A DNA stretch of 64,000 nucleotides from Amoebidium appalachense (Eukaryota; Ichthyosporea): assembly GCA_963693365.1 (NCBI GenBank), contig CAVNZM010000013.1, positions 4,526,001 through 4,590,000 on the forward strand, in the 5' to 3' direction. Numbering within the stretch: position 1 is the stretch's first letter; every line of letters begins with the position of its first letter. This document shows positions 11,314 to 20,037 of this stretch, piece after piece. Both the position numbers and the translations under genes were made by a program. The notes beneath the pieces were generated by a model. It was not told the DNA's origin and ran no database searches. It saw nothing but the letters and a program-made list of their open reading frames with translations.

Positions 11314-13786
11314 TACTCAGGTGCCGCTCGTGAAGGATCCCCGTGATATGGGCCCAATAGTTGTGGAGCTGCTTTCCCCCTAGCCTGTAAAGTTTGGCTG
11401 GGGGTGCTTGCAGGGGTGGGTAGGGTAGGCCTGTCGCGTGTTGCTGCTGCCAGGCTCGGTACCGGACCACGTCCCCTGCTGGTCCTGGTGTTTCCAGCAG
11501 GGCACACAGCTCCGTAACCATGGTGCTGGCTGCTGATTCGACGATGCTGGCCAGTCCCCCTAGAGTGGGATGGTGTAGCAGCCCGGACGGGGTGCTCCGG
11601 TGGAAACCACACTTCCGACGGAGTAGGTCTCTCCACTTGCTGTCGATTGCCTGCATGGTGGTGTTGCTGATGACTGACCCTTTGAGGAGGAAGAGGATGG
11701 CCGGGGCCACCACACTGTTGGCTACGTAGATCACTTGGCTGGGTGCCAGCATTTTACGGGCTAGTATGGTGGTGGCCCGTAATGTCAGCTGCATGGCCTT
11801 CCCATCGTTGGGCCGGGTGTGTCGTTGGAGGGTGATGTTGACCCCTAGCACTCTGATGTTTGCATCGGGGAGCTCGATCTGAATGGGTAGGGGTGGTGCT
11901 CCCGGGGATTTGCGGTACTGCATGGGGGCCACTGTTGCCCGTGTTGGGGTACCACGGGCGAGGACTGAAAACTTGTCTGGGTGTGGTTCCAAGTCATGGT
12001 AATAAAAAAAGGGGGCAGATAAATCGAGAGTTTGCTGGATGCTCTCCTTGTTGGGGCCAAACCATGTTGTGTCGTCGGCGAAAGCTACAGACGTCACACA
12101 CGGGGGTGTTTGTGCCGGTGTGTGGTGCTGTGTCTGTGGGGGTAGGTGGAAAGTGTACCCCTTGCCGTGCCTTTTGATGGCTGTTAAAACTGGATCGTAG
12201 AAAATAATCCACAGAATGGGGGAGAGGACAGCCCCTTGGGCCAGGCCGTTTTCAACAGGGAAAGACTCAGTGTGCCCCTGGTCTGTGCACACCGTGGCCG
12301 TACGACTGTGCCACATGTGCCGGAGGAGGGTGATTAGCTGGGGGTCTGTGCCCAGGCGGGTGAGCCCCAGTTCCACCGAGGGCCAAGACACCGTGTCATA
12401 TGCCCTCTTAATGTCCTGTTGGACGATCCATAGTTCCTGGTCGTGGTCTATGGCATCCTCTATCGTCTCTCGGATGATAGCCAGCGCCCCGTCGATACCC
12501 GGGCCCGGCACGAACCCAAAATTCCCCCCCGGGAGGAGGGTGGGGTACTGCCGGAAGATCGAGAGTAGGCGCTGGTTGATGACCGATTCTAGCAGCTTCC
12601 GTGCCGTTTCCAAGAGTGCTATCGGTCGGGTTTTGTCGAAGTCACCTTCCCATTCCCCTTTCGGTAGGGGATGGATGGTGTGGTGCAGCCATGACCTCGG
12701 TGTGGTCCCCGTGGCCAGACATCCGTTGATGATATGTAGGAGCCATGCTAGCCCCTTTGGCCCCAGGTGTTGGAAGTATTCGTACTGGATTTCCGTTGGG
12801 CCGGGGGCCTTCCCCCCCTGTCGGCTTTGGACGATCTGTTGGAGCTCGTCGTGGGTGGCCGGGTGCATTATAGACCCTAATGGGGAGTCTTCGGGGGGGA
12901 TCGGTCGATAGATGTCGGCCCACATTGGGTCGGCGAGCATCTCCTCGATGTGTGGGTTCCTGCGGGCCGTCCACCGGTGATAAGTTTCACGAATGACGGG
13001 CTCCGTGTCAGCCCACTCCGTGAGGTACTCAGTGCCCGTTGGGGTGACGTGCTTGACTAACGTAGCCGAGACGTTCACACTCCCCCGGTCTAAAATGCTG
13101 CTTAGTGCTCGCCGGAGTTCGTCCACCATACGCTTGCACCGTGCTTCTGCTGCTGCTGTTGCCCGTAACCAAAGGAGTTTTTGCCGTTTCCTTCGGAGTT
13201 GGGACCTGTATAGTTGTAGTTGCTCCCGCATGGTTGCCTCCCACTCCTCCCACTGCCTCCCTGTCTGAGACAGGTGGGCTGCTGGGGGGGTGGGGTGCTG
13301 CTGCAGGGTGGGTGACCCGTGCCGCGCCTGCTGGCCAGGGTTGCACTCTGCTGCTGTGGGCCGTTGCGGCTGCGTGGGTGTGGTCTGTAGCTGTTGGTTG
13401 CCCGTGGGTGGCCCTGGCAGGGTCTGCAGGCGGGGTGGCCCCTGCTTTGGCTGCCGGTGTGGGCTGCCTGCTTGGGCTTCAGCCTGCGGCTGCTGCTGCT
13501 GGCTTGGTTGCTCCTGTTGGTGCTGTCGGCTGGGTGGCCCGTGCTGGGCCTGCCGGCCGGGGCTGCAATCTGCTGCTGCATGCAGCTGCTGCAGTGTGGG
13601 TGTGATTTGTTGCTGCTGGCCGGGTAGCCCATGCAGGGCCTGCAGGCTGGGCGGCCCCTGCTGTGGCTGCCGGTGTGGGCTGCCTGCTAGGGCTGCAGCC
13701 TGAGGCTGCTGCTGCTGGCTTGGTGGCTCCTGTTGGTACTGTCGGCTGGGGGGGCCGTGCTGGGCCGGCCGGCCGGGGCTGCACAC
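10964..13786 (-). CDS. LINE: reverse transcriptase domain
   Basis: Open for about 940 codons from 13786. After Pro/Gln-rich repeats (to about 13290) comes a coiled, basic stretch (REQLQLYRSQLRRKRQKLLW), then the RT domain: GGKAPGPTEIQYEYF, then GDFDKTRPIALLETARKLLE, then DIKRAYDTVSW (first catalytic Asp region), GLAQGAVLSPILW, and VAFADDTTWF at 12061-12090 (catalytic FADD). This is the standard motif order of LINE reverse transcriptases, which prime on nicked chromosomal DNA. The thumb region continues to about 11320. The same frame extends upstream to 17563 except for one TAA codon at 14273-14275. Confidence 0.93.
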   Translation of the reverse strand: MCSPGRPAQHGPPSRQYQQEPPSQQQQPQAAALAGSPHRQPQQGPPSLQALHGLPGQQQQITPTLQQLHAAADCSPGRQAQHGPPSRQHQQEQPSQQQQPQAEAQAGSPHRQPKQGPPRLQTLPGPPTGNQQLQTTPTQPQRPTAAECNPGQQARHGSPTLQQHPTPPAAHLSQTGRQWEEWEATMREQLQLYRSQLRRKRQKLLWLRATAAAEARCKRMVDELRRALSSILDRGSVNVSATLVKHVTPTGTEYLTEWADTEPVIRETYHRWTARRNPHIEEMLADPMWADIYRPIPPEDSPLGSIMHPATHDELQQIVQSRQGGKAPGPTEIQYEYFQHLGPKGLAWLLHIINGCLATGTTPRSWLHHTIHPLPKGEWEGDFDKTRPIALLETARKLLESVINQRLLSIFRQYPTLLPGGNFGFVPGPGIDGALAIIRETIEDAIDHDQELWIVQQDIKRAYDTVSWPSVELGLTRLGTDPQLITLLRHMWHSRTATVCTDQGHTESFPVENGLAQGAVLSPILWIIFYDPVLTAIKRHGKGYTFHLPPQTQHHTPAQTPPCVTSVAFADDTTWFGPNKESIQQTLDLSAPFFYYHDLEPHPDKFSVLARGTPTRATVAPMQYRKSPGAPPLPIQIELPDANIRVLGVNITLQRHTRPNDGKAMQLTLRATTILARKMLAPSQVIYVANSVVAPAILFLLKGSVISNTTMQAIDSKWRDLLRRKCGFHRSTPSGLLHHPTLGGLASIVESAASTMVTELCALLETPGPAGDVVRYRAWQQQHATGLPYPPLQAPPAKLYRLGGKQLHNYWAHITGILHERHLSIGETPPPKNTSTPTPPPLPPRRRRGSSNNNQHPYQHRFPGPHLCGPHRPPHTPPSTLHGGGHHGTAGGVPGVPRTAPPPRPTTPGSYTVVQVHHQGGHPHRRQTTASTQTTHPPHH

Positions 13787-16700
13787 TGCTGCTGCAGGCA
13801 GCTGCTGCAGTGTGGGTGGGGTCGGTTGCTGCTGGCTGGGTGGCCCCTGCTGTGGCTGCCGGTGTGGGCTGCCTGCTGGGGCTGCAGCCTGAGGCTGCTG
13901 CTGCTGGCTTGGAGGCTCCTGTTCGTGCTGTCGGCTGGGTGGCCCGTGCTGGGCCGGCCGGCCGGGGCTGCGATCATGCGGCAGCTGGTGCAGTGGGGGT
14001 GTGGTCGGTTGCTGCTGGCTGGGTGGCCTTGGCGGGGCCTGCAGGCTGGGTGGCCCCTGCTGTGACTGCCGGTGTGGGCTGCCTGCTGGGGCTGCAGCCC
14101 CTGGCTGCTGCTGCTCGCTTGGTGGCTCCTGTTTGTGCCGTCGGCTGGGTGGCCCGCGCTGGGCCGGCCGGCCGGGGCTGCAATCTGCTGCTGCAGGCAG
14201 CCACTGCAGTGTGGGTGTGGTCGTTTGCTGCTGGCTGGGTGACCCTGGCAGGGCCTGCAGGCTGGGTGGCCCTTACTGTGGCTGCCGTTGTGGGCTGCTT
14301 GTTGGGACTACAGCCTGAATCTGCTGCTGCCAGCTGGGTGCCTCCTGCTGGTGCTGTCGGCTGGGTGACCCGTGCTGGGCCTGCCGGCCGGGGTTACCCT
14401 CCGCTTCTGCAGGCAGCTGCTGCAGTGTGGGTGTGGTCGGTTGCTGCTGGCTGGGTTGTTCTGGCAGGGCCTGCAGGCTGGGTGGCCCCTGCTGTGGCTG
14501 CAGGTGTGGGCTGCCTGCTGGGTCTGCAGCCTGAGGCTGCTGTTGCTGGCGGGGTGGCTCCTGTTGGTGCTGTCGGCTGGGTGGCCCGTGCTGGGCCGGC
14601 CGGCCGGGGCTGCACGCCGCCGCTGCAGGCAGCTGCTGCAGTGTAGGTGTGGTCGGTTGTTGCTGGCTGGGTGGCCCTGGCAGGGCCTGCAGGCTGGGTG
14701 GCCCCTGCTGTGGCTGCCGGTGAGGGCTGCCTGCTGGGGCTACAGCCTGCGGCGGCTGCTGCTGGCTTGGTGGCTCCTGTTGGTACTGTCGGCTGGGTGG
14801 CCCGTGCTGGGCCGGCCGGCCGGGGCTGCAATCTACTACTGTAGGCCGCCGCTGCATTGTGGGTGTGGTCGGTTGCTGCTGGCTGGGTGACCCTGGCAGG
14901 GCCTGCAGGCTGGGTGGCCCCTGCTGTGGCTGCCGGTGTGGGCTGCCTGCTGGGGCTACAGCCTGAGGCTGCTGCTGCTGGCTGGGTGGCTCCTGTTGGT
15001 TGGGTGGCCCGTGCTGGGCCTGCCGGCCGGGGCTGCACGCTGCTGCTGCAGGCGGCTGCTGCAGTGTGGGTGTGGTCGGTTGTTGCTGGCTGGGTGGCCC
15101 TGGCAGGGCCTGCAGGCTGGGTGGCCCCTGCTGAGGCTGCCGGTGTGGGCTCCCTGCTGGGGCTGCCGCCTGAGGCTGCTGCTGCTGGTTTGGCGGCTCC
15201 TGTCGGTGCTGTCGGCTGGATGGCCCGTCCTGGGCCTGCCGGCTGGGGTTGCAGTCTGCTACCTGCTGCTGCTGCCGTGTGGGTGTGGTCGGTTGCTGCT
15301 GGCTGGGTTGTTCTGGCAGGGCCTGCAGGCTGGGTGGCCCCTGCTGTGGCTGCAGGTGTGGGCTGCCTGCTGGGTCTGCAGCCTGAGGCTGCTGTTGCTG
15401 GCGGGGTGGCTCCTGTTGGTGCTGTCGGCTGGGTGGCCCGTGCTGGGCCGGCCAGCCGGGGCTGCACGCCGCCGCTGCAGGCAGCTGCTGCAGTGTAGGT
15501 GTAGTCGGTTGGTGCTGGCTGGGTGGCCCTGGCAGGGCCTGCAGGCTGGGTGGCCCCTGCTGTGGCTGCCGGTGAGGGCTGCCTGCTGGGGCTACAGCCT
15601 GCGGCGGCTGCTGCTGGCTTGGTGGCTCCTGTTTGTACTGTCGGCTGGGTGGCCCGTGCTGGGCCGGCCGGCCGGGGCTGCAATCTGCTGCTGCAGGCAG
15701 CTGCTGCAGTGTAGATGTGATCGGTTGCTGCTGGCTGGGTGGCCCATGCAGGGCCTTCAGGCTGGGTGGCCCCTGTTGTGGGCTGCTGGCGGGGGCTGCA
15801 GCCTGAGGCTGCTGTTGCTGGCTTGGTGGCTCCTGTTGGTGCTGGCGACTGGGTGGCCCATGCTGGTCCTGCCGGCCGGGGCTGTCTGCTGGGGCAGCGG
15901 CAGGCCGATGCAGCAAAGTGGGTGTGGGTTGGTGCTGCTGGGTGGGGCTGCAATCTGCTGCTGCAGGCAGTTGCTGCCGGGTGGGTGTGGTTTGTTGCTG
16001 CTGGCCGGGTGGCCCATGCAGGCCCTGCAGGCTGGGTGGCCCCTGCGGTGGCTGCCGGTGTGGGCTGCCTGCTAGGGCTGCAACCTGAGGCTCCTGCTGC
16101 TGGCGTGGTGGCTCCTGTTGGTACTGTCGGCTGGGTGGGCCGTGCTGGGCCGGCCGGCCGGGGCTGCAAACTGCTGCTGCAGGCAGCTGCTGCAGTGTGG
16201 GTGGGGTCGGTTGCTGCTGGTTGGGTGGCTCTGGCAGGGCCTGCAGGCTGGGTGGCCCCTGCTGTGGCTGCCGGTGTGGGCTGCCGGCAGGGTCTGCAGC
16301 CTGCGGCTGCTGCTGCTGGCTTGGTGGCTCCTGTTCGTGCTGTCGGCTGGGTGGCCCGTGCTGGGCCGTCCGGCCGGGGCTACAATCTGCTGCCGCAGGC
16401 AGCTGGTGCAGTGTGGGTGTGGTCGGTTGCTGCTGGCTGGGTGGCCCAGGCGGGGCCTGCAGGGTGGGTGGCCCCTGCTGTGACTGCCGGTGTGGGCTGC
16501 CTGCTGGGGCTGCAGCCTTTGGCTGCTGCTGCTGGCTTGGTGGCTCCTGTTTGTGCTGTCGGCTGGGTGGCTCGTGTTGGGCCGGCCGGCCGGAGCTGCA
16601 ATCTGCTACTGTAGGCCGCCGCTGCATTGTGGGTGTGGTCGGTTGCTGCTGGCTGGGTGACCCTGGCAGGGCCTGCAGGCTGGGTGGCCCCTGCTGTGGC

Positions 16701-17300
16701 TGCCGGTGTGGGCTGCCTGCTGGGGCTTCAGCCTGAGGCTGCTGCTGCTGGCTGGGTGGCTCCTGTTGGTTGGGTGGCCCGTGCTGGGCCTGCCGGCCGG
16801 GGCTGCACGCTGCTGCTGCAGGCGGCTGCTGCAGTGTGGGTGTGGTCGGTTGTTGCTGGCTGGGTGGCCCTGGCAGGGCCTGCAGGCTGGGTGGCCCCTG
16901 CTGTGGCTGCCGGTGTGGGCTGCCTGCTGGGGCTGCAGCCTGCGGCTGCTGCTGCTGGCTTGGTGGCTCCTGTTGGTGCTGTCGGCTGGGTGGCCCGTGC
17001 TGGGCCGGCCGGCCGGGGCTGCAATCTGCTGCTGCAGGCAGCTGCTGCAGTGTAGGTGTGATCGGTTGCTGCTGTCTAGGTGGCCCATGCAGGGCCTGCA
17101 GGCTGGGTGGCCCCTGCTGTGGCTGCCGTTGTGGGCTGCCGGCAGGGGCTTCAGCCTGAGGCTGCTGCTGCTGGCTTGGTGGCTCCTGTTGGTGCTGTCG
17201 ACTGGGTGGCCCATGCTGGGCCTGCCTGTTGGGGCTGCCTGCTGGGCCAGCGGCAGGCTGGTGCAGCAAAGTGGGTGTGGGTTGGTGCTGCTGGGTGGAT
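13290..17300 (-). repeat. Pro/Gln-rich coding minisatellite within the LINE, about 18 units
   Basis: A tandem array of units of about 190-220 bp, most often near 216 bp (72 codons), marked by recurrence of GGCTGGGTGGCCCGTGCTGG on the plus strand roughly every 210 bases. Read on the minus strand in the RT frame each unit encodes a module such as GPPSLQALPGPPSQQQ, TTPTLQQLPAAADCSPG, RPAQHGPPSRQHQQEPPSQ. Because most unit lengths are multiples of three, all frames stay open for long stretches (giving Thr/Pro/Ala-rich or Gly/Trp/Leu-rich shadow frames on both strands). One unit is interrupted by TAA at 14273. No homologous domain is recognised. Confidence 0.92.
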
Positions 17301-17563
17301 CCGGGGTCCCCCTCCTCCTGATACCACCCCGTCTGGGACGGGTGTGCCTGGGGGGGAGGGGGGGGGGTGTCCTGGGGGGTGGGGGGGATGCCCGGGGGGT
17401 TGTTGGGGTCGGCTGTGTACAGTGGGATGATGGGACTGCTTGTTGGGGGTACCGGTGGGGGGGGGCTCCGGAGGGGGAGGGGGTGCTGGCCAGCCATATT
17501 GGACGGCCAGCTCCTTGGCCCTCTCCCAGAAACCCTGTGGATTTGCCGCCCGGTCCGTTGCAT
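14273..17563 (-). CDS. LINE: Pro/Gln-rich linker frame upstream of RT
   Basis: Open for nearly 1100 codons, ending in a TAA at 14273-14275 that replaces the CAG present in sister units. It is in the same reading frame as the RT at 10964-13786, so the ancestral protein most likely ran through. The first 100 residues are a non-repeat proline-rich stretch (for example SPIIPLYTADPNNPPGIPP) followed by the tandem modules. The endonuclease remnant upstream is in a different frame, with the shift near a G/C run at about 17450-17490. Function of the linker is unknown; low-complexity Gln/Pro modules might mediate RNP assembly, which is inference only. Confidence 0.7.
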   Translation of the reverse strand: MQRTGRQIHRVSGRGPRSWPSNMAGQHPLPLRSPPPPVPPTSSPIIPLYTADPNNPPGIPPTPQDTPPPPPQAHPSQTGWYQEEGDPGSTQQHQPTPTLLHQPAAGPAGSPNRQAQHGPPSRQHQQEPPSQQQQPQAEAPAGSPQRQPQQGPPSLQALHGPPRQQQPITPTLQQLPAAADCSPGRPAQHGPPSRQHQQEPPSQQQQPQAAAPAGSPHRQPQQGPPSLQALPGPPSQQQPTTPTLQQPPAAAACSPGRQAQHGPPNQQEPPSQQQQPQAEAPAGSPHRQPQQGPPSLQALPGSPSQQQPTTPTMQRRPTVADCSSGRPAQHEPPSRQHKQEPPSQQQQPKAAAPAGSPHRQSQQGPPTLQAPPGPPSQQQPTTPTLHQLPAAADCSPGRTAQHGPPSRQHEQEPPSQQQQPQAADPAGSPHRQPQQGPPSLQALPEPPNQQQPTPPTLQQLPAAAVCSPGRPAQHGPPSRQYQQEPPRQQQEPQVAALAGSPHRQPPQGPPSLQGLHGPPGQQQQTTPTRQQLPAAADCSPTQQHQPTPTLLHRPAAAPADSPGRQDQHGPPSRQHQQEPPSQQQQPQAAAPASSPQQGPPSLKALHGPPSQQQPITSTLQQLPAAADCSPGRPAQHGPPSRQYKQEPPSQQQPPQAVAPAGSPHRQPQQGPPSLQALPGPPSQHQPTTPTLQQLPAAAACSPGWPAQHGPPSRQHQQEPPRQQQQPQAADPAGSPHLQPQQGPPSLQALPEQPSQQQPTTPTRQQQQVADCNPSRQAQDGPSSRQHRQEPPNQQQQPQAAAPAGSPHRQPQQGPPSLQALPGPPSQQQPTTPTLQQPPAAAACSPGRQAQHGPPNQQEPPSQQQQPQAVAPAGSPHRQPQQGPPSLQALPGSPSQQQPTTPTMQRRPTVVDCSPGRPAQHGPPSRQYQQEPPSQQQPPQAVAPAGSPHRQPQQGPPSLQALPGPPSQQQPTTPTLQQLPAAAACSPGRPAQHGPPSRQHQQEPPRQQQQPQAADPAGSPHLQPQQGPPSLQALPEQPSQQQPTTPTLQQLPAEAEGNPGRQAQHGSPSRQHQQEAPSWQQQIQAVVPTSSPQRQPQ

Positions 17564-17939
17564 TGAGGAGCCGGTGTAGCTCCGCGTGCTCGTTGTCCTC
17601 CGGGAAGACCTTCGTCGGTTTTGACGTGGACTTCTCTGGTTTGCTCTTGGTCCGGCCCACTGTGGTTTTTGCCACCGAGAGAATGGTGGCGGCCATGTAC
17701 TCCCATCTCCCTTCCACCTCCGCCTGGGTAGGGGTGGTGGTTGGGGGGGACGTGAAGGCTGCCTCCGTGCCGGTGGTAAAACGTGCCCAGTCCTCCTGTG
17801 TGGTGTTCGGTTTCAGCTGGAGTCTCGGTGTGGGTTGGTTTCGGGTTGGCCCTGGTCCCTGGCCCGGCAGGTTAGGATGGGGCCCAGTTTCGCACCAGGC
17901 CAGGTGGTGGTCGGTGTGAAGATCCGGTAATTCCGTGAC
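17440..17939 (-). pseudogene. LINE: end of the apurinic-like endonuclease domain, truncated
   Basis: The minus-strand frame beginning at the element border reads TELPDLHTDHHLAWCE, matching the last catalytic block (S/T-D-H) of LINE endonucleases, then a connecting region with WEYMAATILSVAKTTVGR and HAELHRLLNATDRAANPQGF that resembles the usual helical spacer before RT. The upstream two thirds of the endonuclease are absent because the element starts here. The open frame runs past the border into host DNA (to 18056), but that extension is not part of the element. Confidence 0.75.
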
Positions 17940-17955
17940 TGGGTGGGGTGTGCAT
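17940..17955. repeat. Target-site duplication of the LINE, 5' copy
   Basis: TGGGTGGGGTGTGCAT, identical to 8227-8242, marks where the host sequence resumes. Confidence 0.9.
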
Positions 17956-18304
17956 GTGCTTCTGTTTTTGTTTGTGTTTTTGGGAGAAGGACTCGGAGGC
18001 ACATTGCACAGCCAAATTTCCCGCGCAACTAAATAGAAATGTTGACAATTTTTCATTCAATACCCAGCCAACCAGTGACCCGACCACCGTTGAACAGCAC
18101 GTGTATGTAACCAATAATAGTGTGAAACACGAGCTCAAATAAATATATAGTATAGACACGAATTGTAAAACGATACTAACCTGGAGACAAGGGTCATTTT
18201 TCATTACGTACAAGCATCAGTGGGCAATAAGCACTAATTGTTGTATCTATCTGTATAACTAACTTTGATCAAGAGCTCATATACTACTACAATATTTTCC
18301 AGTT

Positions 18305-18628
18305 TTAAAGGGGCAGTGCTGACTCCGAATCTGTACGTCTGCTTCTTAAGGCATAGAAAGCGGCGCCGCCGACCAGGGCCACGCCGGCCACGGACCCAAC
18401 GGCAATTCCGGCTACAGCGCTGCCACCCAGGGCACTGCTGGCTGGCAGCTCCTTGGCGCTGGCACTGGCCGCGGGGGGGAGGGCGGCAGCAGGCGCAGCC
18501 GTGGCGATGGCTGGCGACTGGGGGATGGCCGTCTGCGCGGGCACAAGCGCCTCCTCAACCTCAACGGACGCAGCAGCCGCACAGGACACAGAGAGCGCGG
18601 CAAGAACGGCAATGGACTGGAGGGCCAT
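18305..18628 (-). CDS. Small secreted/membrane Ala-Pro-rich protein, intact copy 1
   Basis: 107 aa with ATG at 18626-18628 in good context (CAAAATGG) and stop TAA at 18305-18307. Residues 1-20 are a signal peptide (MALQSIAVLAALSVSCAAAA), 21-70 an acidic then Ala/Pro-rich stretch (VEVEEALVPAQTA), 72-97 a Gly/Ala/Val-rich membrane helix (VAGIAVGSVAGVALVGGAAF), followed by a basic stop-transfer patch RSRR and a short acidic tail SESALPL. This predicts a type I single-pass surface or endomembrane protein. It is part of a four-member local family and is divergently transcribed from the damaged copy at 19758. A TATA-like element lies about 277 bp upstream. No named family is recognised. Confidence 0.78.
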   Translation of the reverse strand: MALQSIAVLAALSVSCAAAASVEVEEALVPAQTAIPQSPAIATAAPAAALPPAASASAKELPASSALGGSAVAGIAVGSVAGVALVGGAAFYALRSRRTDSESALPL

Positions 18629-18898
18629 TTTGGTGGTATGAATTGACGATGAAGCTTACTTAGAGACTTACTTTTTGCTTTGGGTCAGACGACTGATGCA
18701 ACGTTGGGTCTGACTGTCTGAGTCAACTACAGTCACGCCGGATATAATGGGTGTAAAGGTGGCTTTGAAGAAGGAATAAAATGTCAGCTGCGCATGCCTT
18801 TGAAAGTTGTTGATTTATATGGCGCCCAGCAGATGTTAATATAAATTCGCCACAGAGCTCTTGTCGTTGTTATTGTTGTGTAAATGTGTCTGTTCAAG

Positions 18899-18945
18899 TG
18901 GCCCTTATATATACCGCCTCATCTAAATGGATCTAGCATACAAAT
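18899..18945 (-). promoter_or_regulatory. Putative promoter of the copy at 18305-18628
   Basis: Reading on the minus strand, GGCGGTATATATAAGGGCC is a TATA-box-like element at 18901-18917. Beside it on the plus strand, ATCTAAATGGATCTA (18922-18936) recurs at the equivalent place in the second gene pair (about 24948-24962). Conservation across the duplicated pairs, where most intergenic DNA has diverged, suggests function. Confidence 0.5.
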
Positions 18946-19203
18946 CTTTCTCCAGATCTGGCCTAGAATGCGGGGTTTAAAAATAACACATCGATAAATA
19001 GATAGTCATGAAAACTCTAGCAACAGAAGTGTAACATTCAAAAAGGTCAATATATTTGAGTTGTTTCTCGGTTTTGCCGTATGCTGTACACTACTAGTAA
19101 CAGTACCTACACTGCGATTCTGAGGTCGAATGCCTGTAACAATGAATCGCCTCCTATTGGCTTCTGCTCCAACCAATCGCTGGCCTTCCAGATCTTCCAG
19201 ATC

Positions 19204-19205
<2 letters not shown>

Positions 19206-19239
<34 letters not shown>

Positions 19240-19490
19240 GTTGCCGCAGGCGTCCCGCAGCGTAGTAGTAGGGCCCGGCCACTTAGCGTAAGCCAGCGGG
19301 TACAAAGCCTTGGATACTATCCAATTGGTTATTTTGAGATTGAATCTATTAGTTTATCCACTGAGCACAGCACAATACGGCGGTTAGATCTAAAGATTAT
19401 CAGCGCTGTTAGTCACTTTGAGTGCTGTCTCCCCATAGTAGTGCTCAGCCACTTACGTAAGCCAGTGGGTACATAGCCTTGGAGACTACA
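19206..19490. repeat. Poly(T) and a diverged 170-bp direct repeat in the divergent promoter
   Basis: Poly(T) at about 19206-19236 is followed by two diverged copies of a segment around GCCACTTAGCGTAAGCCAGC (near 19278 and near 19450), both ending in GTGGGTACA/CGGGTACA...AGCCTTGGA. The second gene pair lacks this insertion, so it arose after the pair duplicated. Confidence 0.7.
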
Positions 19491-19523
19491 GCGCTGTAGC
19501 CAGCTTTGTGGCTTTATGTGCCG

Positions 19524-19530
19524 TATAAAA
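19524..19530 (+). promoter_or_regulatory. TATA box of the plus-strand copy at 19758
   Basis: TATAAAA within TGCCGTATAAAAGCAACYNCACACAA, a context shared with 25385-25391 in the second pair. CCAAT boxes (ATTGG/CCAAT) lie upstream at about 19156-19176 in CTCCTATTGGCTTCTG...CCAACCAATCGCT, also shared. Confidence 0.6.
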
Positions 19531-19757
19531 GCAACCCCACACAAAAGTCAAACTGACTCAGCCAAACATCAGAAAACGACCAGCATAATCACATTTTCTA
19601 AAGTGATAACTTGAAAAGGAATACCGTGTTCAGTTTCAGCAATATCGCCAGTTCAAACATCACATAAATACACATACACTGCACCACGCGTGGTTCATAC
19701 AGAACATAAACACGCACAACACATACACACATAAAAATAAACATACACTGGTGCAAA

Positions 19758-20037
19758 ATGGCCGTCCAGTTCATTGCCCTTGTTGCTACCCTCTGTGTCC
19801 TATACGGCTGCTGCGCCCGTTGCGGTCGAGGAGGCGCTTATGCCCGCGCAGACGGCCATCCACCAGCTGCCAGCCATCGCCACGGCTGCGGCTGCTGCCG
19901 CCCTCCCCCCCGCGGCCAGTGCCAGCGCCAAGGAGCTGCCAGCCAGCAGTGCGCTGGGTGGCGGCGCTGTGGCCGGAATCGTCGTTGGGTCCGTGGCCGG
20001 CGTGGCCCTGGTCGGAATTGCTGTGACTGACGTGTGA
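19758..20037 (+). pseudogene. Small secreted/membrane Ala-Pro-rich protein, frameshifted copy
   Basis: Fourth member of the 107-aa family. The ATG (19758) and first 14 codons (MAVQFIALVATLCV) match the intact copies, but the CTCTCTGTG of the intact genes is CTCTGTG here, a 2-base loss near 19797. The ancestral frame resumes from about 19803 as VEEALMPAQTAIHQLPAIA and runs to ALVGIAV, where it diverges and ends early at 20035-20037, losing the end of the membrane helix and the RSRR tail. The ATG frame instead encodes an unrelated Cys/Arg-rich peptide to 20030. The promoter TATA is retained. Best read as a recent pseudogene, unless the shift is an assembly error. Confidence 0.75.

Larger units (their letters stand above)
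8243..17939 (-). mobile_element. 5'-truncated LINE (non-LTR retrotransposon) with RT and RNase H
   Basis: The element is 9.7 kb on the minus strand. It has an A-rich tail (8243-8279 read as poly(T)/ATTTT on this strand), a 16-bp target-site duplication, and in order: end of an endonuclease domain (TDHHLAW near 17905, equivalent to the usual SDH motif), a 4-kb Pro/Gln-rich tandem repeat, reverse transcriptase, RNase H and a Cys/His motif. The first base is inside the endonuclease domain, so most of the 5' end is missing, as is typical of incomplete target-primed reverse transcription. The frame is broken by one stop codon and at least two shifts, so this copy is probably dead. RNase H downstream of RT resembles I/R1/LOA/Tad-like lineages, but the clade is not decided. 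Confidence 0.93.

Noticed and set aside
13663-17563. Trp/Gly/Leu/Cys-rich long frames on the plus strand across the LINE
   Set aside because: They are antisense shadows of the Pro/Gln-rich coding repeat.
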